Of a stretch of DNA of 34,417 nucleotides, positions 1 through 7,729 are shown piece by piece. This DNA comes from a virus. Where the stretch lies: IMG/VR virus record IMGVR_UViG_3300045999_003053, positions 1 through 34,417 of that record; one strand, 5' to 3'. The notes under the pieces were generated by a model. That model ran no database searches. It was not told the origin of the DNA and saw only the letters and a program-made list of their open reading frames with translations. Within the stretch, counting starts at the first letter, position 1, and each line of letters starts with the position of its first letter. The translations under genes and the position numbers were made by a program.

Positions 1-248
1 AGCTTTACGCTGCCCTATGGGAAGAAGGCGTAATAGGCGTACCAGATCAGAACGGCAACAGGAAACGCAATGCAGCGGTCTTGCTGCGCCTTGCAGAGCA
101 TCGACTCGGTATGTCCCAGAAGATGCACCAAACCAATGAGCGGCAAGAGTTTAACATCGTAATAGGCCCGAAACCGAATACCATACCACTAGAAGCAGAT
201 GATACAAGTAACAACACCATTGCCGGCACAGACGGCCTTCTGGAATAG
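1..248 (+). CDS. terS: Terminase small subunit, 3' part (copy 1, truncated by window start)
   Basis: This is the C-terminal part of the same protein encoded complete at 32914-33387. The reading frame enters at base 3 and ends at TAG 246-248. Compared with the complete copy, two residues near the end differ (Ala to Gly, Ala to Thr). A C-to-T change turns the last Gln codon (CAG) into TAG, so this version stops one codon earlier. The gene overlaps the start of the large terminase at 199 in another frame, which is typical of terS/terL pairs. Because the contig closes on itself, this is not an independent gene but another haplotype of the terS at the right end. Confidence 0.8.
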   Translation, partial: LYAALWEEGVIGVPDQNGNRKRNAAVLLRLAEHRLGMSQKMHQTNERQEFNIVIGPKPNTIPLEADDTSNNTIAGTDGLLE

Positions 249-1281
249 TAGAGCACGGCATCGGCTTTTCGTGGGTGGTATCGGTAGCGGCAAGACGTTA
301 GCAGGATGCCTTGAGATACTACGGCAGCCGTCAGGGACATTTGGCACGGTCATAGCCCCTACCTATCCGATGCTGCGGGATGCTACGCTACTGACGTTCT
401 TCGAGAAGTTTGGGCAGGCCGTTGAGAGCCATAACAAGAGCGAAGGCGTGACGGTGCTGCGTAACGGTACTACCGTGTTCTGGCGATCAGCAGACAAGCC
501 CGACTCACTACGTGGCCCTAACCTGAACTGGTTCTACCTAGATGAAGCTGACTATATGGACGGCGCTACATGGGACGTTATGCTTGGTCGTATTCGCCGC
601 TATCCTACCGCATGCTGGCTTACAACATCGCCTAATGGTGATACCAACTGGGTATTCGAGCGGTTCTACCGTAAGTGGACAGAAGGCAACCCAGAGTATT
701 TCGTAGCGCAGGCAAAGACAAGGGACAACGTACACTTACCACCTGAATACGTCAGGACGCTCGAGGAAACGTATACCAGCGAGTTTGCGCGGCAGGAACT
801 GGAAGGCGAGTTTATCGGGCCAATGGGGCGCATCATGCGTAAGGAATGGCTGCAATACGCTTTGCTACCAGAAGATGACATAACGTACGTGATCGGCGTA
901 GACTTGGCAGTAGGTATGAAATCCAACGCAGACGATCGCGCTATTGTGGTAGTAGGCAAGCGAGGCACGACCTATTACGTCGCTGATGTGGTTTTCGGCA
1001 AGTGGTCATTCAACGAGACCAAAGACAAGATCAAGCAGACTGCCTACAACTGGAATGCGGTGCGCGTATGCGTTGAGAACGTGGCGTATCAAGAGGTGAT
1101 GGTGCAGCAGCTCCGAGCCGAGACAATGCTAAACATTCAAGGCGTCAATCCTCGCGGTCGCAATAAGCTCACCCGCTTTCTACCCATCGCAGGCAAGTAT
1201 GAGCACGGCTATATCAAACATGTGAATAGCGTACCTTTGGAATTTACCGAGCAACTGCTTATGTTCGACGGCAAAGATGGG
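1..1281. repeat. Left copy of diverged terminal repeat
   Basis: Positions 1-1281 align with 33137-34417 at a constant offset of 33136 with no insertion or deletion. The first 160 bases and the last 99 bases are identical. In between I count by hand about 90 substitutions, mostly at third codon positions of the terminase gene. The repeat shows that the contig is circular or terminally redundant with a unit of about 33,136 bases. A simple assembly overlap or a clean physical terminal repeat would be identical, so the two ends probably come from two co-occurring strains. Confidence 0.95.
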
Positions 1282-1359
1282 AAGCCCGACGATATGGTCG
1301 ATGCTCTTATCTACGCAGTAAACGGACACGAATCTAACACTTACGTTTACGAGATATAG
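199..1359 (+). CDS. terL: Terminase large subunit (DNA packaging ATPase/nuclease)
   Basis: This is the motor that cuts concatemeric phage DNA and pumps it into the prohead through the portal. At 386 aa it is on the short side for the family but appears complete. A Walker A motif (GGIGSGKT) lies at residues 26-33. Walker B (FYLDEAD) is at about 112-118, with the acidic pair D115/E116. A TTSPNG coupling motif follows at 142-147. The C-terminal RNase H-like nuclease begins at GVDLAVG with D235, and has further acidic positions in VENVAY (about 292) and DDMVDAL (about 365). The start overlaps terS by about 50 bases. The stop TAG overlaps the GTG start of the portal gene by one base. A second, 3'-truncated copy of different haplotype lies at 33335-34417; residues 135 (Tyr/Asp) and 153 (Phe/Tyr) differ between them. 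Confidence 0.96.
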   Translation: MIQVTTPLPAQTAFWNSRARHRLFVGGIGSGKTLAGCLEILRQPSGTFGTVIAPTYPMLRDATLLTFFEKFGQAVESHNKSEGVTVLRNGTTVFWRSADKPDSLRGPNLNWFYLDEADYMDGATWDVMLGRIRRYPTACWLTTSPNGDTNWVFERFYRKWTEGNPEYFVAQAKTRDNVHLPPEYVRTLEETYTSEFARQELEGEFIGPMGRIMRKEWLQYALLPEDDITYVIGVDLAVGMKSNADDRAIVVVGKRGTTYYVADVVFGKWSFNETKDKIKQTAYNWNAVRVCVENVAYQEVMVQQLRAETMLNIQGVNPRGRNKLTRFLPIAGKYEHGYIKHVNSVPLEFTEQLLMFDGKDGKPDDMVDALIYAVNGHESNTYVYEI

Positions 1360-3449
1360 TGGCAATAGCCGATTACTTCCAAAAGATCTTTGGTCGTAAC
1401 AATCAAGCACTACCAAGCCCAAACGGCACGCAAGTCGGTGGGCGAATTGGCTATCCCTCAAAAGCTGGTTACCTTGCCAACGTCGAACACGGATTTAATC
1501 GCAACCCTGTCGTAGCGGCTTGTGTAGGCGTTTACGCATCTACGCTTAATGAGCCGCCTTTAGCTGCTATGTACGACGATGGTACGATTAACAGGAACCA
1601 TCCCGTCAGTCTGCTGTTCCGCAAGCCCAATCCTCGGATGGGCCAAGCTGAATTCTGGCAGATCGTTTGGACATACCTAGCAATAGGCGGCAATGCTTAC
1701 ATTGTTAAGGTACGCTCGGCAATGGGTAATATCGTTGAGCTGTACCCTTACTCGGATGCTCACGTTGCGCCGCTGCTCAACGATTTGGGATGGGTATACG
1801 CTTACCGCTACCAGTCAGGCAACATAACGCAGGACTGGCCCGCTGATGATGTTATCCATATCCAGAATCCAGCGTACCGCGATCCGGTCAATATGCACAA
1901 GGGCGTAAGCCCTATTACCGTTGCATGGGATAAGATCAACACCTACAATGAGCTGCAAGCTACGATCTATTCGCTTGTAGCTTCTAATGCTATCCCGAGC
2001 GGTATCTTGTCTGCACCGGGCGATGTTCCTATCTCGCAGGTCGAATCTTTGCGGGCACAATTGCGTAAACGCAAGGATGCCAACGGCAAAGACCGTACAG
2101 ATGCGATCGTGCTAGGCAATGGCATGAGCTACCAGCAAATGGGACTAGATGCACAGAAGCTGCAAGCAATCGAGACAACGCAGGAACTTGAGACGGCTAT
2201 CTGCGGCGCATTCCGCATCCATCCAGCGGTAGTGCTTACGAGCGCAGGACTGGCTCGCAGTACCTACAACAACCTTGCTAGTGCCTACCAAGAATATACT
2301 ACTTTGACGCGCGTACCGTTCTGGAATGCGCTTGAAGAGCAGCTTGAATCTGGACTCCGCAAGGAATTCCCAGACGTTCAGCTCGCTTTTGATACGTCAG
2401 AAGTGCAGGCACTACAACCAGACGCTGCAACGATAGAAGCGCAGGCATTGCAGCAGTTTACGGCAAACATCATCACCCTTAACGAAGCACGCGCAACGCT
2501 TAAGTATGAAGATGTAGAGAACGGCGATGTATTCGCATATGAGCAGCAGCCAGCAGGCGGCTTTGGTGCGTTTACTGCTCCAGAGCCAGAGGCAAAGCAA
2601 TCGGTAGAAACCAACGCAGACCCAATCGAAAGCGTAGAGGGCCGCAAGGTAAAGTGGCACGAGCCGGAAGCTGTCAAATACTGGCAAGCGCAGGAAGATG
2701 TAGTTCTCAAGGCGCTGAGCGCTACACAGAAGGATGTAGCCGACCTGATGAAGCGCATAGAGCGTGCCGTCATGAAGCAAGTGAAGTCTGATCGTTTTGT
2801 TGGCGTCAACAAAATGGTAAAAGCCCCGCAGGATGCAATCAACATCGCAGAGCTGGTTAAGCAGTTTATGGTAGCTAACCGCGAGACGCAGGACGTACTA
2901 CGCACTCGCATAATAGAGCTTACACTCGAAAGCGTGGGTGGTGATCTTACACAGGTGCAGAGCTTTACCGATCAAATCCGCGATGAGCAAATCCGCAAGA
3001 TGACGGAGAACATGACCGAATCGCTCAAGACTACACGCAAAGACGTTGCAAAGGTTCTCGAAGCTAATGCAGGGCAGCCGGTCGATGTGGTGCAGGCGGC
3101 ATTGCAAAAGAAGTTCACAGAGCTTACCACATCGCGCGCGAAGATGATCGCTACGACAACCTGCAAAGCGCAGGCAAGCGTAGTGCAGCGTCAGACGGTT
3201 AAGCGTGTTAACCAGCGGGAAACTAATCCAAAGCGTAAGGTCGTGCAAGTGTGGCTATCCCAGCGCGATGCTGACGTACGCGAGACGCACGAAGAACTGG
3301 ATGGTAAGTGGATTGACGAAGGCGAAACGTTTGACCAGTACGTAGACGGTGCGGGCGAAGGCCCCGGACTAGGGGAGCCACAAGAAGCGATTAACTGCCG
3401 CTGCACATTACGACCTGTTCGCAAATCAAGAATAACTAGCGACGTATAA
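1359..3449 (+). CDS. Portal protein fused to Mu-F/SPP1 gp7-like head morphogenesis domain
   Basis: The first 390 or so residues read as an HK97-type portal: an N-terminal stretch with RNPVVAACVGVYAST, NAYIVKV, PADDVIHIQNP, and GAFRIHPAVVL near residue 290. The portal ring occupies one capsid vertex and is the docking site for the terminase. Residues of about 400-600 are charged and helical. The last 90 or so residues match the Mu gpF/SPP1 gp7 minor head protein family: WLSQRDADVRETHEELDG, then a Gly-rich turn and the terminal INCRCTLRP motif. At 696 aa it is far longer than a usual portal (400-500 aa), so I infer a portal-MuF fusion. The start is GTG, overlapping the terL stop by one base. 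Its stop TAA overlaps the ATG of the protease gene. Confidence 0.9.
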   Translation: MAIADYFQKIFGRNNQALPSPNGTQVGGRIGYPSKAGYLANVEHGFNRNPVVAACVGVYASTLNEPPLAAMYDDGTINRNHPVSLLFRKPNPRMGQAEFWQIVWTYLAIGGNAYIVKVRSAMGNIVELYPYSDAHVAPLLNDLGWVYAYRYQSGNITQDWPADDVIHIQNPAYRDPVNMHKGVSPITVAWDKINTYNELQATIYSLVASNAIPSGILSAPGDVPISQVESLRAQLRKRKDANGKDRTDAIVLGNGMSYQQMGLDAQKLQAIETTQELETAICGAFRIHPAVVLTSAGLARSTYNNLASAYQEYTTLTRVPFWNALEEQLESGLRKEFPDVQLAFDTSEVQALQPDAATIEAQALQQFTANIITLNEARATLKYEDVENGDVFAYEQQPAGGFGAFTAPEPEAKQSVETNADPIESVEGRKVKWHEPEAVKYWQAQEDVVLKALSATQKDVADLMKRIERAVMKQVKSDRFVGVNKMVKAPQDAINIAELVKQFMVANRETQDVLRTRIIELTLESVGGDLTQVQSFTDQIRDEQIRKMTENMTESLKTTRKDVAKVLEANAGQPVDVVQAALQKKFTELTTSRAKMIATTTCKAQASVVQRQTVKRVNQRETNPKRKVVQVWLSQRDADVRETHEELDGKWIDEGETFDQYVDGAGEGPGLGEPQEAINCRCTLRPVRKSRITSDV

Positions 3450-4210
3450 TGAAGTACAAGAACATACCAGTAGAATTCAAGGCCGATGAGCAGGGCAGCG
3501 TTGAAGCGTTTGTAAGCGTCTTCGGCAATGTCGACTCATACGGCGATCGCGTTATCTACGGCGCATTCAAGGAAAGCATAGAAGCCAAGCTGCCCAAGAT
3601 GGTGTGGCAGCACGATATGCAGCGACCGATAGGTAAAACTGTTTTAGCAGAAGAGATACCAGCGGGTGATGCGCGTCTGCCAGAGCGTCTACGCGATAAC
3701 GGCGCGCTATATGTGAAGGGCCTGTTCAACCTCAACACTACCGACGGCAAAGACGCATACGAGCATATCAAGTTTGGGAGCGTTGATGAGTACAGCTTTG
3801 GCTATGAAGAAGTAGAGACAACACCGCTCGCAGATGGTACAAAAGAACTTAACAAACTAAACATAATCGAATGGTCACCGGTTACGGTAGGGGCAAACCC
3901 AATGACCATGACAAGTAACGTTAAAGCTATGACACTCGAAGAAAAGCTGGATGTAGCGGCTACGCTTATCAAGCAATCAGAAGAGCACGCACTCGCATAC
4001 GCGGATATGCGTAGTAAAGCGGGCCGTGTGCTCAACTCTAGAATCCGAGGCATGATCCTTTCACTTGCCGATCAATTGAAAGATGTCTCAAAAAATCTGT
4101 ATCAGCTTCATGCCGAGACAGACCCAATACCAAAGGCAGACGATAAGGAGTTAAAGCGCAAGCAACTCCTATCGCTTATGCAAACAATAAACACAATGGA
4201 GATAATCTAA
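3449..4210 (+). CDS. HK97-family prohead protease (peptidase S78-like)
   Basis: This protease processes the capsid subunits after procapsid assembly. At 253 aa it has the family layout: an N-terminal beta core with AFVSVFGNVDSYGDRV (residues 20-35), the catalytic His in MVWQHD (H55), the catalytic Ser in EYSFGY (S116), and EWSPVTVGANPMT (E141) that usually closes the catalytic domain. The last 90 residues are helical and charged, as expected of the part that targets the protease into the prohead and is later removed. The gene lies between portal and major capsid gene with one-base TAATG overlaps on both sides, so translation is probably coupled. Confidence 0.95.
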   Translation: MKYKNIPVEFKADEQGSVEAFVSVFGNVDSYGDRVIYGAFKESIEAKLPKMVWQHDMQRPIGKTVLAEEIPAGDARLPERLRDNGALYVKGLFNLNTTDGKDAYEHIKFGSVDEYSFGYEEVETTPLADGTKELNKLNIIEWSPVTVGANPMTMTSNVKAMTLEEKLDVAATLIKQSEEHALAYADMRSKAGRVLNSRIRGMILSLADQLKDVSKNLYQLHAETDPIPKADDKELKRKQLLSLMQTINTMEII

Positions 4211-5670
4211 TGACGTGGGAAGAAATCCTCGCCGCTTTGGATGCCGTTCTCGCCGGTACGTTTGAGACACCGGAAGCAATGGCCGCCGAAGTAGCAACAA
4301 TCCGCGAGCAGATCGCGGCGCTTCTAGCAGAAGCATCTGAAGAAACAGCCGAAGTTGAAGAGGTATCGGCAGCCGTAGAGGGTGCAGCAAAGGCACAAGC
4401 CAAGCTCGCTCGTATTATGACAATCATTCAACAAAAGAAGGCGCTTAACGATATGAAGACAAAGAACGCTTCAGATCTTAACGCACTCAAGACAGCGGCC
4501 CCAGTACCTTCTGGATTCGTTGCAGAAGGCGCAAAGATCACAGGCCAGCACTACCGTGGCAAGGCATTTAAGCAGTTCGGCAGCGAAGCAGGAGCAGCGG
4601 CATACAAGGCAGGACGCCAGATTGCAGCTTGCCTCGGCGATGCTAGCTCGGCTCAATGGTGCAAAGAGAACGGCGTGCCAATGCAGAAGACAATGGCAAC
4701 TACCAACAACTCGCTTGGTGGTTTGACTGTTGTTGACGAACTGGATCAAGCTATCCTTTATTATCGTGAAGAGCGCGGCGTAGCTCGCGGTATCATGGAC
4801 GTAGTATCCATGAACAGCGAAACGCGCACAGTTAACCGTAACGTAGGCGGCACGGCTGTATACGCACTTGGCGAAGGCCAAACATATACAGAGTCAGATG
4901 TGCAGTTCAGCGGCGTTCAGCTTACAGCGAAGAAGTTCGGTGCTCTTACGCAGAACACGATTGAGCTCGGCGAAGATTCATACGCAGCAATCGCAGAAGA
5001 GATTGCAAAGGATCACGGCTATGCTCACGCTGTACAAGAAGATAAGGTTGCTTTCTTGGGCGATGGTACTTCAACATACAACGGCCTTGTAGGTTTGACC
5101 GAATCATTCAAGCAGCTTGTAACTGGAGTTGGTGGCACATGGGCTACTGACAACAACAAGGTATATGCAGCCGGCGTACAAGTAGCATCAGGTGCAACGC
5201 TTGCCACTATCACACTTGGCGATATCATCAAGACGCAAGCAAAGGTTGCTACATTCCCCGGAATGAATAACCGCTTCTACGTTCCATCGCAAGTATGGTA
5301 CGGCACGATTGTACCTCTTATCCAAACATCTGGCGGCAACACAACTACGCAGCTTGTAGACGGCGTAACACGTCAGTTCTTCAACGGTGCTGAAGTTGTC
5401 TTCACAGATGAGCTTTACACGCCGCTTCTTACAGCAGAGAACAGCCAGTTCGTACTGTTTTATGGTGATGCTGCTCAAGCTGGTTTGTTTGGCGATCGTC
5501 GCGGACTATCTATCACAAGCTCGCAAGAAGTTGGCTTCCTGACAGATACGCAATACAACAAGTCCACAGCTCGCTACGGCGTAAACTGGTGGAACATCGG
5601 TAACGCTTCAACAACAGCATCAGCACGTCAACGCGGCGCGCTTGCAGCTCTTGTAACAAAGAACTCATAA
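4210..5670 (+). CDS. Major capsid protein, HK97 fold, with N-terminal scaffold (delta) domain
   Basis: This is the shell protein. The 486-aa product starts with about 100 residues rich in Glu and Ala with coiled-coil character, which fits the delta domain that acts as internal scaffold and is cut off by the adjacent protease. The mature part probably begins somewhere after residue 95-105. It has typical HK97-family sequence: GGLTVVDELDQAILYYREER, then TRTVNRNVGG, GEGQTYTESDVQFSGVQLTAKKFGALTQNTIEL, and the C-terminal GDRRGLSI segment. The start codon overlaps the protease stop (TAATG). Many codons seem chosen from a narrow set (for example GTA and ACA), consistent with high expression. The cleavage site cannot be fixed from sequence alone. 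Confidence 0.95.
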   Translation: MTWEEILAALDAVLAGTFETPEAMAAEVATIREQIAALLAEASEETAEVEEVSAAVEGAAKAQAKLARIMTIIQQKKALNDMKTKNASDLNALKTAAPVPSGFVAEGAKITGQHYRGKAFKQFGSEAGAAAYKAGRQIAACLGDASSAQWCKENGVPMQKTMATTNNSLGGLTVVDELDQAILYYREERGVARGIMDVVSMNSETRTVNRNVGGTAVYALGEGQTYTESDVQFSGVQLTAKKFGALTQNTIELGEDSYAAIAEEIAKDHGYAHAVQEDKVAFLGDGTSTYNGLVGLTESFKQLVTGVGGTWATDNNKVYAAGVQVASGATLATITLGDIIKTQAKVATFPGMNNRFYVPSQVWYGTIVPLIQTSGGNTTTQLVDGVTRQFFNGAEVVFTDELYTPLLTAENSQFVLFYGDAAQAGLFGDRRGLSITSSQEVGFLTDTQYNKSTARYGVNWWNIGNASTTASARQRGALAALVTKNS

Positions 5671-5679
5671 GGTGACCCA

Positions 5680-6123
5680 ATGAATAACTTGCAAAACGTA
5701 AAGGTTGTAAACGTAACGCCGCCTGCCGCTATCAAGGATAACGCTTCGTTCGCTACAACAACAATCGACACCATCGGCTTCAACAAGGTAGCTGTATACT
5801 TTGCACTCGGCGCAACTGATATCGCTATGACTGCTCTTAAGATTCAAGAGTCAGACGATGCAGGCATGAGTGGAGCCGCTGATATTACAGGTGCTGTATA
5901 CGGCGCAACGGGTGCTCCGGCACTTCCAAGCGCAGATGATGACAACAAGATCTTTGGATTCTTCATCGATCTCAAAGGCCGCAAGCGTTATCTCGATGTA
6001 GTTGCTACGGCTGGCGATGGCTCTGCTGGTACATTCGGTGCTTGCACAGCTCATCTTTACAACAGCTTGACAACGGAAGATAACGCTACGCTACGTGGCC
6101 TTGCTGCTAATCTGATTGTCTAA
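5680..6123 (+). CDS. Probable capsid decoration/accessory protein
   Basis: The 147-aa protein follows the major capsid gene by 9 bases and has an AAGGTGA ribosome binding site. It begins KVVNVTPPAAIKDNASFATT and contains IDTIGFNKVAVYFALGATDIAMTALKIQESD. This beta-rich pattern is common in small uncharacterised proteins next to the capsid genes of tailed phages. There is no signal peptide, membrane segment or catalytic motif. Position and composition (Ala, Thr, Asp rich; few Cys) suggest a head decoration or cement protein, but this is inference from context. A stable hairpin follows immediately after the stop codon. Confidence 0.6.
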   Translation: MNNLQNVKVVNVTPPAAIKDNASFATTTIDTIGFNKVAVYFALGATDIAMTALKIQESDDAGMSGAADITGAVYGATGAPALPSADDDNKIFGFFIDLKGRKRYLDVVATAGDGSAGTFGACTAHLYNSLTTEDNATLRGLAANLIV

Positions 6124-6168
6124 AGTGACATGACTACGGGGCCTACGGGCCTCGTGGTGATCTCACTT
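6123..6168 (+). other. Stable RNA hairpin with UACG tetraloop between two structural genes
   Basis: ACGGGGCC (6136-6143) pairs with GGCCTCGT (6148-6155) around a TACG loop, giving C(UACG)G, one of the extra-stable UNCG tetraloops. AAGTGA (6123-6128) can also pair with TCACTT (6163-6168), closing an outer stem around a symmetrical 7/7 internal loop. No T-run follows, so this is not a standard intrinsic terminator. The weak GAAAG ribosome binding site for the gene at 6177 begins just after the structure. It could mark the 3' end of the abundant capsid message or protect it from nucleases, or set expression of the next gene. Confidence 0.6.
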
Positions 6169-6176
6169 GAAAGCAC

Positions 6177-6521
6177 ATGATAACACTATCCAACGCAGGC
6201 GCAAGAGTTGACTTGCAGATACGCAAGGGTGGGGCTTTTGCTCGCACACTTACCTACAAAGTCAACGGTGCTGTTCAGAATATCACGGGCTATACCTTCG
6301 CTGCTCAAGTGCGTACGGTATCGGGTACGCTTGCCGCTACGTTTACATGCACGATTGTGAGCGCATCGGCAGGCACGTTTAGCATTGTGCTTACCAGCGC
6401 AGAAACGGCGGCCCTTGTGACTACGACAGAGTATAAGTGGGATCTTGAAGTTACGATCAGCGGCGTTGTTACGGAGCTTTTGCGCGGCGATGTTACGGTA
6501 GTTGATGAGGTTACTTCTTGA
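6177..6521 (+). CDS. Small structural protein, beta-sandwich-like (fibre/baseplate-anchor type)
   Basis: A 114-aa protein with the pattern DLQIRKGGAFARTLTYK, then ITGYTFAAQVR, and a C-terminal YKWDLEVTISG. This series resembles the small beta-sandwich modules found at the N-terminus of phage baseplate-upper (BppU-like) and fibre proteins, where it anchors appendages to the virion. Here it stands alone, between the capsid genes and several fibre-like genes. No membrane segment is visible. The stop TGA overlaps the TTG start of the next gene. The exact role is not known; an appendage or head-associated structural protein is my inference. Confidence 0.5.
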   Translation: MITLSNAGARVDLQIRKGGAFARTLTYKVNGAVQNITGYTFAAQVRTVSGTLAATFTCTIVSASAGTFSIVLTSAETAALVTTTEYKWDLEVTISGVVTELLRGDVTVVDEVTS

Positions 6522-6994
6522 GCATAAGCGTAGTCAATATCAAGCAGGACACGTTAGTTGTTGATGTGAAGCAATCACAGCCAACTGTTAACGTTCAGAG
6601 CTACGACCTGACGCTTGACATTGCTAGCGGCGGAATCGTCCCTGCGGCGATTGATACCACGCTGGTAGCATCTACTAGCTTGTCCGCTTTGCGATGCATT
6701 ACAACGGACGGGAGCGGCCTTGCAAAGTACGCTACGCCAGACTCGCTTGCCAACGCGGTCGTAATTGGCATAAGCACGACGGCTGCTAGCACAGGCCAGA
6801 ACATCACGATAAAAACAAGCGGGCAGATTACAGATGCTTCGTGGAGCTGGACAAAGGGCGCAATCTATCTAGGGGCTAACGGCTCGCTAACGCAAACGGC
6901 TCCGACGGGTGGTAGCATCATCGTCCACGTAGCAAAAGCAATCACAGCGACAACGCTAATTATCGACATAGACACAATCATACAAACGGTGTAA
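6518..6994 (+). CDS. Hypothetical virion protein, head-fibre-like repeat
   Basis: The 158-aa product starts at TTG (TTGA overlap with the previous stop); I see no better ATG. The N-terminus has alternating beta strands (DTLVVDVKQSQPTVNVQSYD). The second half has the pattern AVVIGISTTAASTGQNITIKTSGQITD followed by GAIYLGANGSLTQTAPTGG. This turn-rich beta repeat is also present in the following gene (GTITGLTGLTPGAPYYLSG), so the two proteins share a fold. Such repeats are typical of phage head fibres and decoration proteins whose surface modules begin with a value-reset repeat. Role inferred from fold-like pattern and position. Confidence 0.5.
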   Translation: MSISVVNIKQDTLVVDVKQSQPTVNVQSYDLTLDIASGGIVPAAIDTTLVASTSLSALRCITTDGSGLAKYATPDSLANAVVIGISTTAASTGQNITIKTSGQITDASWSWTKGAIYLGANGSLTQTAPTGGSIIVHVAKAITATTLIIDIDTIIQTV

Positions 6995-6997
6995 ACA

Positions 6998-7507
6998 ATG
7001 GCAGAAAAGTACATTAAAAATAACGCGGGGCAATTGGCAGAAGTCGAAGCTACCGTATCATCTACAGGCGCAACGGAAGCGGGCAAGATTGTTGCTCTTG
7101 ATGGAGGCGGCAAGCTGGACAATTCAGTATTGCCATCAGGGATTGGTGCGACTGTAAAGGTTGCAGCAACAACCGAAAATTTATCTGCTGGTAACCTTGT
7201 AAACCTGTTTAACGATGGCGGCACTATCAAGGCACGCAAAGCAGACGCAAGCAACGGACGCCGCGCTATCGGGTTTGTTATTACAAACTCCACGTCCCCA
7301 AACAACGCAACTGTATACCTTGATGGTACAATCACAGGGCTCACAGGTTTAACGCCGGGTGCTCCTTACTATTTGAGCGGTTCAACAGCAGGCGCGGCAA
7401 CGGCAACGGCTCCGAGCACGGCGGGCTTTATTTCGCAGGAAATCGGAATAGCTTTGTCAGCAACTGAAATCAACTTTGAAGAACAGCAACCAATTACGCT
7501 AGCCTAA
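6998..7507 (+). CDS. Head-fibre/decoration-like protein
   Basis: A 169-aa protein beginning MAEKYIKNNAGQLAEVEATV, with the short linker GGGKLDNSVLPSGIG at about residues 37-51. This hydrophilic leader is frequently found in phage fibre and appendage proteins. The remainder is beta rich: LSAGNLVNLFNDGGTIKARK, RRAIGFVITNSTS, VYLDGTITGLTG, PGAPYYLSG. The last block parallels GAIYLGANGSL of the preceding protein. The stop TAA overlaps the start of the small gene at 7507. It belongs to the block of five adjacent genes that I interpret as capsid decoration and fibres. Confidence 0.55.
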   Translation: MAEKYIKNNAGQLAEVEATVSSTGATEAGKIVALDGGGKLDNSVLPSGIGATVKVAATTENLSAGNLVNLFNDGGTIKARKADASNGRRAIGFVITNSTSPNNATVYLDGTITGLTGLTPGAPYYLSGSTAGAATATAPSTAGFISQEIGIALSATEINFEEQQPITLA

Positions 7508-7523
7508 TGTCAAGTAAGAGACC
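7504..7523 (+). repeat. 20-bp direct repeat, first copy, at a fibre-module start
   Basis: CTAATGTCAAGTAAGAGACC occurs here and again at 7710-7729. Each copy spans the stop of the upstream gene and the first codons (MSSKRP) of the downstream one. The exact match in a region where the encoded proteins have diverged points to a recent duplication or a preserved recombination junction. Confidence 0.9.
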
Positions 7524-7713
7524 GTTGACGGGTAGGGGTGACATCGCCGAGCATATCGACGCTGATACGCTGATATGTGGCGAAGGAATCCTAATGTGCG
7601 AACAGGCAAGTTCGCTCGCTACGCCTCCATCTGGTTACGGTGTTTTGTACGTTAAAGCAGACGGTTTGCTGTACTTCAAAAACGATGCAGGCACGGAAAC
7701 ACTACTGAGCTAA
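7507..7713 (+). CDS. Short paralogue of the fibre N-terminal anchor module
   Basis: The 68-aa protein is homologous over its full length to the first 68 or so residues of the next gene: both start MSSKRP, share DTLI-GEG, SGYG-LYVK/VYAK, and end DG-LYFKNDAGTE. The module SGYG...YAK.DG.LYFKNDAGTE is widespread at the N-terminal end of phage fibre and appendage proteins, where it attaches the fibre to the particle. Here the module is alone with a normal stop codon and no distal fibre domain. It may be a capsid-bound cap without a fibre, or a remnant of a former fibre gene. It overlaps both neighbours by a TAATG. Confidence 0.7.
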   Translation: MSSKRPLTGRGDIAEHIDADTLICGEGILMCEQASSLATPPSGYGVLYVKADGLLYFKNDAGTETLLS

Positions 7714-7729
7714 TGTCAAGTAAGAGACC
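7710..7729 (+). repeat. 20-bp direct repeat, second copy
   Basis: This matches 7504-7523 exactly and covers the start of the glycine-rich fibre gene. Recombination between the copies would delete the 68-aa gene cleanly or create one from a full fibre gene. Confidence 0.9.

Noticed and set aside
2378-2911. Minus-strand open frame of 177 codons
   Set aside because: Shadow of the portal-MuF gene; Ser/Thr-rich, no ribosome site.
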